Origin: Sulfuritalea sp.
Lineage (GTDB): Bacteria > Pseudomonadota > Gammaproteobacteria > Burkholderiales > Rhodocyclaceae
Direction: 5' to 3'
DNA: 20,333 nt
NCBI GenBank assembly: GCA_021738105.1
Contig: JAIPCS010000033.1
Coordinates: 1-20,333, forward strand
This document shows, piece after piece, positions 15,618 through 20,333 of this stretch. Position 1 is the first letter of the stretch. The number at the start of each line of letters is the position of its first letter. The notes beneath the pieces are model-generated. The model saw nothing but the letters and a program-made list of their open reading frames with translations. It was not told where the DNA came from and made no database searches. Both the position numbers and the translations under genes were made by a program.

Positions 15618-15917
15618 ATGAAAGCAACCGACACCATCAACGCCCGCGAACTGCGTCGCAAACTGGGCATGAATCAGCAACAATTCTGGTCCAAGCTAGG
15701 CGTGACTCAGAGCGGTGGCTCACGTTACGAAAGTGGTCGCAATATGCCACGCCCCGTCCAGCAACTTCTGCGGCTGGTTCACGTTGAGCATATCGACATC
15801 CAGAAAATTCGGCGCGAAGACTACGAAGTCATCGAGTACCTGCGTTCAGCCAAAGCGAGCCTGTTCAAGGAACTGAAGAAAGACGCCAAGGCCGCTCTCA
15901 AGAGCAAGAAGGGCTAA
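15618..15917 (+). CDS. XRE-like helix-turn-helix regulator
   Basis: This is a 99-residue DNA-binding protein. The helix-turn-helix is visible in 'A-R-E-L-R-R-K-L-G-M-N-Q-Q-Q-F-W-S-K-L-G-V-T-Q-S-G-G-S-R-Y-E-S-G' (about residues 9-40), followed by a helical linker and a Lys-rich tail (last 20 residues). The ATG at 15618 is chosen because CAGGAG sits 7 nt upstream; an in-frame ATG at 15591 lacks such a site. In the 244-nt upstream gap, ACTGAA (15528-15533) and TTCAGT (15545-15550) form a perfect 6-bp inverted repeat that could be an autoregulatory operator (weak). The gene converges on the radical SAM gene, with only 9 nt between stops. The target is unknown. Confidence 0.8.
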   Translation: MKATDTINARELRRKLGMNQQQFWSKLGVTQSGGSRYESGRNMPRPVQQLLRLVHVEHIDIQKIRREDYEVIEYLRSAKASLFKELKKDAKAALKSKKG

Positions 15918-15926
15918 ATATCCCGA

Positions 15927-16772
15927 TCAAGGGCTGACGCTTACAGCCAGCCCGAGTTGGCGGACACGATCCGCCAACTGCTCCATCCATTGCGCGTCCA
16001 GCCGCGCCAAGCGCGGAGCTTCTATCTGCATTGATGGTCTTGCCAGGCTGTAAAGATGCACACCGGCAAGCACCGGCGCCAAGGGTGTCAGCAGGGCCAG
16101 ATAGTCTTCGAGCTCACGATCGGCAGGAAACTTGTCGTCGATTCGGAAAACACAGGTCTGCACCCAGGTAGGAGTCAGAGAGGCGCAGCATTCCAGGCGT
16201 CGCGAAACCGTCTCCGATCTAACACGGGTGCCATTGATCCGGTTCATACCTGCCGATGTACCCGCATCAAGCTTGAACCAGACCTCACCGTTCATCCGGC
16301 CGATATGCGCAATGCCTGATTGCACGGCCTTGCGGTCCAACAGACTTCCATTTGTAATCAGCCGTATCCGCACGGCGCTGCCCAGAGAATGCAAGTCGAG
16401 CACGCGCTCGGCTATTGCTACAGCGTCTGCAAACTCGGGCGCACTGGTCGGCTCTCCATTTCCTGAAAACGCGACATCGACCAGTCGGCGAGCGCCGGCA
16501 GGAACCCGGGTTTCCATGAAATCACCGGTTATGGTCTGCTGAAGAAACTCATTCAGCTCCCACTCCAGCAGGCCCAGATCGATCGGCGGTGGCCCTCCTC
16601 GTTTCAAGTCGGGTACCTGGCAATAAATGCAGCGCCAGTTGCAGGCATTGTTCGGGTTTAGATTGATGCCTACCGATATGCCACCGGCTCGACGCGAAAT
16701 CACCGGATACACATAACGCATGCCGGCGCTGTCGCGGGAATGATTTTCGGTTTTGAGCAAAGTGCGGGACAT
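15927..16772 (-). CDS. Radical SAM protein (COG0731-like)
   Basis: This 281-residue protein has the [4Fe-4S] cluster motif C44-x3-C48-x2-C51 in 'N-A-C-N-W-R-C-I-Y-C-Q-V'. It is preceded by 'S-R-R-A-G-G-I-S-V-G-I-N-L-N-P', a block I associate with COG0731-type radical SAM proteins. 'F-S-G-N-G-E-P-T' near residue 104 is the SAM-binding GGE-like element. The reaction is unknown. It is divergent from queD, but it is longer than QueE and its layout differs, so I do not call it the queuosine enzyme. Start ATG is at 16772. Confidence 0.82.
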   Translation of the reverse strand: MSRTLLKTENHSRDSAGMRYVYPVISRRAGGISVGINLNPNNACNWRCIYCQVPDLKRGGPPPIDLGLLEWELNEFLQQTITGDFMETRVPAGARRLVDVAFSGNGEPTSAPEFADAVAIAERVLDLHSLGSAVRIRLITNGSLLDRKAVQSGIAHIGRMNGEVWFKLDAGTSAGMNRINGTRVRSETVSRRLECCASLTPTWVQTCVFRIDDKFPADRELEDYLALLTPLAPVLAGVHLYSLARPSMQIEAPRLARLDAQWMEQLADRVRQLGLAVSVSP

Positions 16773-16827
16773 GGAAAACCAAGTTTGTATAAGGGATGGG
16801 GCACGGCTGCCAAGAGCGAAAGACCAA

Positions 16828-16851
16828 AAAGTCGGGGCTGGCGAGACGGCG
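16828..16851 (-). repeat. Dispersed short repeat in the queD upstream region
   Basis: On the minus strand this reads CGCCGTCTC followed by GCCAGCCCCGACTTT, with one change in the core. It lies directly upstream of a TATAAT box, in the place where a -35 element would be expected. Confidence 0.75.
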
Positions 16852-16863
16852 CCAGTGGCCAGC

Positions 16864-16869
16864 TATAAT
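16864..16869 (+). promoter_or_regulatory. Predicted -10 box of the queD promoter
   Basis: A perfect TATAAT lies 62 nt before the queD ATG. No good -35 hexamer is visible 16-18 nt upstream; that space is filled by the dispersed repeat copy. Confidence 0.45.
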
Positions 16870-16931
16870 GCGCTCCACGTCTGCCTGCGGACGTTCTCGC
16901 CCACTTTGCCACAATCCCGGCCATCCTGATC

Positions 16932-17384
16932 ATGCAAATTACACGCCGCCTCGAATTCGACGCGGGCCACCGAATTCCGAATCACCAAAGCCAGTGCCGC
17001 CACCTACATGGCCATCGCTATGCACTTGAAATTACACTCGGCGGTGGCGTCATAGAAGCGGCAGGACGCCCCGACGACGGTATGGTGATGGACTTTTCCG
17101 AAGTCAAGACCATTGCAAAACTACATGTGGTTGATCTTTGGGATCACGCATTTCTGGTCTGGCGAGAAGACCGGGCAGTGATGGATTTCCTTGGTAGCCT
17201 GCCTGAACACAAGACCGTCGTGCTCGATCTCGTACCAACAGCCGAGAATCTGGCCCGAGTCGCTTTTTCGATTCTTGATCCGCTTTACCGCGACAACTAT
17301 GGAAACCAGTTGCATCTCGAGCGAGTGCGGCTCTACGAGACACCCAATTGCTGGGCAGATGCCACGAGCGAAGACCTCCCTTAG
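16932..17384 (+). CDS. queD: 6-carboxy-5,6,7,8-tetrahydropterin synthase
   Basis: This 150-residue enzyme of the 6-pyruvoyl-tetrahydropterin-synthase fold converts dihydroneopterin triphosphate to 6-carboxytetrahydropterin on the way to preQ0 and queuosine, a tRNA wobble modification. Zinc ligands are visible as H13 (D-A-G-H) and H26/H28 in C22-R-H-L-H-G-H, with Cys22 in the catalytic position (CxxxHGH). 'D-H-A-F' (71-74), 'P-T-A-E-N-L' (102-107) and Glu136 in 'Y-E-T-P-N' complete the active site. The length is typical of longer QueD forms. The start ATG has no clear Shine-Dalgarno. Confidence 0.92.
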   Translation: MQITRRLEFDAGHRIPNHQSQCRHLHGHRYALEITLGGGVIEAAGRPDDGMVMDFSEVKTIAKLHVVDLWDHAFLVWREDRAVMDFLGSLPEHKTVVLDLVPTAENLARVAFSILDPLYRDNYGNQLHLERVRLYETPNCWADATSEDLP

Positions 17385-17583
17385 GTTTCACGTCCAGACA
17401 ACAATATTATCCCTGATTGGGCTGCGGTGATTCTGCTTAGCGGAATGCGCCGAGCATCCAGTACCGTCCCCTCGTGAAATAGCCGCAGGAATCAATCTTG
17501 ATGATTGTCTCCCGGGTTTTCCGATGCTATGGTTGCCATCCGTTGGCGAACAAGAAAAATAGCGAAACTATGGAGAACAACAT

Positions 17584-19209
17584 ATGCAAGGCTTAATGAT
17601 GAATCGCCAGTTGATGATTTCATCTCTTCTGGTGCATGTCAGTCAGAACCACCATGACACTGAGATCGTCTCTCGCCTGCCCGTCGGTGGAACCCATCGT
17701 TACACCTATCAAGACGCACACCGCCGCTCCCGTCAACTGGTCCGGGTGCTGTTGTCACTCGGCGTCAAGGCCGAGGACCGAATAGGAACACTGGCCTGGA
17801 ATACCCACCGGCACTTCGAAATCTACTACGCGGTATCCGGCATGGCCGCGATCTGCCATACCATCAATCCGCGTTTGTTCGCGGAACAGATCGCCTATAT
17901 CGCCAACCATGCCGACGATCGTTTCATTTTCTTCGATGTGAATTTCGCGAAATTGGTCGAGACGTTGGCGCCGCTGTGTCCCACTGTAAAGGGTTGGATT
18001 GCAATGTGCAGCCGGGATGAAATGCCCGAGGGCGACATTCCAAATCTGCTCTGCTACGAAGATCTGATGTCCGCACAATCCGACGACTATGAGTGGCCGG
18101 AGTTCGACGAGAACACGGCGTCCTCGCTGTGCTATACGTCAGGCACCACAGGCAACCCCAAGGGCGTCCTGTATTCACATCGCTCCACGTTGCTACATGC
18201 CTTCGGTTCCAGTACACCAGACGGGCTCGGCCTCTCGGCGCGAGACTGCATCCTGCCTGTGGTGCCGATGTTCCACGTCAATGCCTGGGGCTTGCCGTAT
18301 GCCTGCGCCCTGAACGGCGCCAAGCTGGTCTTGCCCGGGCCGCATCTTGATGGCGCCAGCCTGTACTCGATGTTCGAGGAAGAAGGCGTCACGATGTCGG
18401 CCGGTGTACCGACCATATGGCTGGGTCTGTTGAACTACCTGCAAGAGAACAAGCTCAAGTTATCAACCGTCAAACGCCTGGTCATCGGAGGGTCTGCAGC
18501 ACCACCGGCCATGATCCGCAATTTTGACGATTTGTTTGACATCACCGTGTTGCATGCCTGGGGCATGACGGAGATGAGTCCGCTGGGCACGGTCAATACT
18601 TTCAAAAAGAAGCACCTTGCACTGCCAGCAGAGGAACGTGACCGTATCCGCCTCAACCAGGGCCGCAACATCTTCGGTGTCGAAATGAAAATCACCGACA
18701 GCGATGGCAACCCCCTGCCCCATGACGGAAAGGCTTTTGGCGACTTGCTGGTTCGCGGTCCGTGGGTGACCAGCGGCTATTTCAAGAGCGAAGGCGGCGA
18801 CGCCCTGATTGATGGCTGGTTTCCCACCGGCGACGTGGCCACCATCGATCCCGATGGCTATATGCAGATTACGGATCGCTCGAAAGATGTGATCAAATCG
18901 GGCGGCGAGTGGATCTCATCCATCGACCTCGAGAACATTGCCGTCGCCCACCCGGCCGTCATGGAAGCCGCCGTCATCGGCGCGGCCCACCCGAAGTGGG
19001 ACGAGCGTCCGCTGCTGGTTGTGATCAGGAAGGCCGGGCAGGAGATTACTCGGGAAGAGCTCATCGCTTTTTACGAAGGAAAAGTTGCAAAGTGGTGGAT
19101 ACCCGATGACGTCATATTTGTCGAGGATCTACCGCACACAGCCACTGGCAAGCTATCCAAACTTCAGTTGCGTGAGCGACTGAGCGATTATCGTTTTCCC
19201 GGAGCCTGA
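17584..19209 (+). CDS. Acyl-CoA synthetase (AMP-forming)
   Basis: This 541-residue adenylate-forming enzyme activates a fatty or related carboxylic acid to its CoA thioester. Diagnostic motifs are the P-loop '[11 protein letters not shown]' (near residue 190), 'W-G-M-T-E-M-S-P' (near 327), 'G-W-F-P-T-G-D-V-A' (near 415), 'K-S-G-G-E-W-I-S-S' (near 440) and the C-terminal 'T-A-T-G-K-L-S-K' with the catalytic Lys. GGAG lies 8 nt before the ATG. It heads an operon with a GST-like protein and an enoyl-CoA hydratase, which suggests fatty-acid or related acyl-CoA breakdown. Substrate chain length cannot be read from sequence; a medium/long-chain type is likely. Confidence 0.92.
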   Translation: MQGLMMNRQLMISSLLVHVSQNHHDTEIVSRLPVGGTHRYTYQDAHRRSRQLVRVLLSLGVKAEDRIGTLAWNTHRHFEIYYAVSGMAAICHTINPRLFAEQIAYIANHADDRFIFFDVNFAKLVETLAPLCPTVKGWIAMCSRDEMPEGDIPNLLCYEDLMSAQSDDYEWPEFDENTASSLCYTSGTTGNPKGVLYSHRSTLLHAFGSSTPDGLGLSARDCILPVVPMFHVNAWGLPYACALNGAKLVLPGPHLDGASLYSMFEEEGVTMSAGVPTIWLGLLNYLQENKLKLSTVKRLVIGGSAAPPAMIRNFDDLFDITVLHAWGMTEMSPLGTVNTFKKKHLALPAEERDRIRLNQGRNIFGVEMKITDSDGNPLPHDGKAFGDLLVRGPWVTSGYFKSEGGDALIDGWFPTGDVATIDPDGYMQITDRSKDVIKSGGEWISSIDLENIAVAHPAVMEAAVIGAAHPKWDERPLLVVIRKAGQEITREELIAFYEGKVAKWWIPDDVIFVEDLPHTATGKLSKLQLRERLSDYRFPGA

Positions 19210-19210
19210 A

Positions 19211-19876
19211 TTGACTACCCCAATTGCACTGTGCGGTTTTGCCATCAGCAACTATTACAACAAGGTCAAACTCTCTCTACTGGAAAAGGGTGTGCCATTT
19301 GACGAAGCACTCGTCTACACATCACAAAAGGAAGAGATGCTGGCCGAATCCCCCATGGGAAAGGTGCCGTTTTTGCGCACTCCCAAAGGGGTGCTCAGCG
19401 AATCGCAGGTGCTTACCGAATTCATTGAAGATGAATGGCCGGAGCTCCCGCTGTATCCACGTGACAATTTTGAACGCGCGAAATGTCGCGAACTGATCGA
19501 ACACCTTGAACTGCATCTCGAATTGCCGGCCCGTCGTCTGTACTACGAAGCCTTTTTTGGCGGAACCGTATCCGACGAGGTCAAAAAGGAAGTCGAAGTG
19601 CAGTTGGAAAAAGGTCTCAAGAGCCTGTCGCGACTGGCCCGCTTCGCTCCCTACATTGGCGGAGACACGCTCACCCACGCCGATTGCGCCGCCTGGTGCC
19701 ATCTGCCTCTTGTCAGCCAGACGACCCGCAAGATTTATGGGCGCGACTTTCTCGACGAGTTCCTGCCTCAAGCAAAGGCCTATCTCAAGATGGTCGGAGA
19801 GCGGCCCCACGCACAAAAAGTGAATAACGACCGCAAAACCTCGATGGAAGCCTATATGGCAAAAGCCAAGAAATGA
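19211..19876 (+). CDS. Glutathione S-transferase family protein
   Basis: This 221-residue protein has an N-terminal thioredoxin-like domain (about residues 1-80; 'C-G-F-A-I-S-N-Y-Y-N-K-V' near the start, 'G-K-V-P-F-L' near 50, 'E-S-Q-V-L-T-E-F-I' near 64). The helical C-terminal GST domain spans about 85-205. It begins with TTG at 19211, one nucleotide after the acyl-CoA synthetase stop, with GGAG 6 nt upstream; the next in-frame ATG is near residue 49 and would remove half the first domain. Its stop overlaps the enoyl-CoA hydratase start (ATGA). The substrate is unknown; a role in thiol handling or detoxification within the acyl-CoA operon is inferred. Confidence 0.85.
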   Translation: MTTPIALCGFAISNYYNKVKLSLLEKGVPFDEALVYTSQKEEMLAESPMGKVPFLRTPKGVLSESQVLTEFIEDEWPELPLYPRDNFERAKCRELIEHLELHLELPARRLYYEAFFGGTVSDEVKKEVEVQLEKGLKSLSRLARFAPYIGGDTLTHADCAAWCHLPLVSQTTRKIYGRDFLDEFLPQAKAYLKMVGERPHAQKVNNDRKTSMEAYMAKAKK

Positions 19877-20333
19877 GCGACGGTGTTGTAATTCAGCACA
19901 TTGACGGTATATGCCGGATTGAAATGGCACGTGAGGATAAGAAAAACGCACTCACCGCCGCGATGTATCAGTCCATGGCCGATGCACTTGCCAGCGCTGA
20001 AGCGGACCCTTCGATCAAGGTCATTCTTATTTTTGGTGCGGGCGGCAACTTCACTGCGGGCAATGACTTGACGGATTTTCTCAAAAACCCGCCGATGAAT
20101 CAAAGCGCACCGGTATTCCGCTTTATCGAAGGCTTTGCCAACCTGCAAAAACCTTTTGTCGCCGCAGTGGAAGGCGTCGCAATCGGTGTCGGCACCACAA
20201 TGCTGCTCCATGCCGACTTGGCTTATGCCGGTACCGGTGCACGCTTTGCCTTGCCCTTTGCCAATCTCGGCCTGACGCCCGAAGCTGCCTCAAGTCTGCT
20301 GCTGCCGCTACGCGCGGGCTATGCGCGAGCAGC
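19873..20333 (+). CDS. Enoyl-CoA hydratase/isomerase family protein (3' end outside window)
   Basis: The first 153 residues are present; the gene runs off the right edge. The ATG at 19873 overlaps the GST stop (ATGA). The crotonase fold is clear from 'A-R-E-D-K-K-N-A-L-T' (about 19-28), the oxyanion-hole stretches 'G-A-G-G-N-F-T-A-G-N-D-L' (about 55-66) and 'A-V-E-G-V-A-I-G-V-G-T-T' (about 97-108), and 'F-A-L-P-F-A-N-L-G-L-T-P-E' (about 124-136). It likely hydrates or isomerises enoyl-CoA made downstream of the acyl-CoA synthetase in the same operon. The second catalytic acid cannot be judged fully because the gene is cut. Confidence 0.92.
   Translation, partial: MSDGVVIQHIDGICRIEMAREDKKNALTAAMYQSMADALASAEADPSIKVILIFGAGGNFTAGNDLTDFLKNPPMNQSAPVFRFIEGFANLQKPFVAAVEGVAIGVGTTMLLHADLAYAGTGARFALPFANLGLTPEAASSLLLPLRAGYARA

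Noticed and set aside
7851..17384. CRISPR-like array from the dispersed repeats
   Set aside because: Copies are widely and unevenly spaced, in both orientations, some inside genes, with no regular spacers and no cas genes.
15927..17384. Radical SAM gene as QueE partner of queD
   Set aside because: It is longer than QueE, divergent in orientation, and its N-terminal block fits COG0731-type proteins better.
17458..17472. Partial match to the tRNA-Val 3' end (CCAGTACCG) as an attachment site
   Set aside because: Only about nine bases match cleanly, and it lies far beyond lysC and other core genes, so chance is likely.

Overview
The window looks like a stretch of a moderately GC-rich betaproteobacterial chromosome. 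I suspect the Rhodocyclales side of the group, from gene content and protein style; this is inference only, with no database search. Most of it is housekeeping, much of it tied to tRNA: lysS and mnmC (overlapping), gltX, a tRNA-Val(CAC) gene and queD. The rest of the core is lysC, a radical SAM protein, a small HTH regulator, a flavodoxin-like protein and, at the right end, an acyl-CoA synthetase / GST-like / enoyl-CoA hydratase operon that runs off the window.

Layout: 1-392 has no supported gene but ends in a double-palindrome operator. 393-1054 is a Phd/YefM-type antitoxin plus VapC-type PIN toxin pair, placed 10 nt upstream of lysS (1065-2579). lysS overlaps mnmC (2579-4507). A glycine-zipper membrane protein (4594-5322) converges on an M48-like lipoprotein that has lost the first His of its HExxH motif (5265-6182, minus), which lies behind gltX (6225-7622, minus). 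tRNA-Val with a promoter and terminator (7676-7833) follows.

Immediately after the tRNA is the most unusual part. A 1287-residue polypeptide (7990-11853) appears to join, in order, a SAM-dependent methyltransferase, a PLD-type nuclease, an SF2 helicase, an S24/LexA-like domain and a DUF3427-like C-terminus. It is followed by a CoiA-like nuclease (11941-12723). Each of the two genes has a perfect inverted repeat just before its ATG. I infer a two-gene anti-mobile-element (defence-like) cassette acquired next to a tRNA gene; function is not shown by the sequence. An 812-nt gene-poor, repeat-bearing stretch (12724-13535) separates it from the flavodoxin-like gene and lysC.

The second notable feature is a short dispersed repeat with core GCCAGCGCCGACTTT, usually preceded by CGCCGT. 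There are nine clear copies in 20 kb, on both strands. Seven are intergenic, and two of these share a longer 63-nt form with a hairpin-capable 5' half. The other two lie inside coding regions (the mnmC inter-domain linker and the low-complexity linker of the glycine-zipper protein), in the same reading frame, each encoding A-V-S-P-x-P-T-F.
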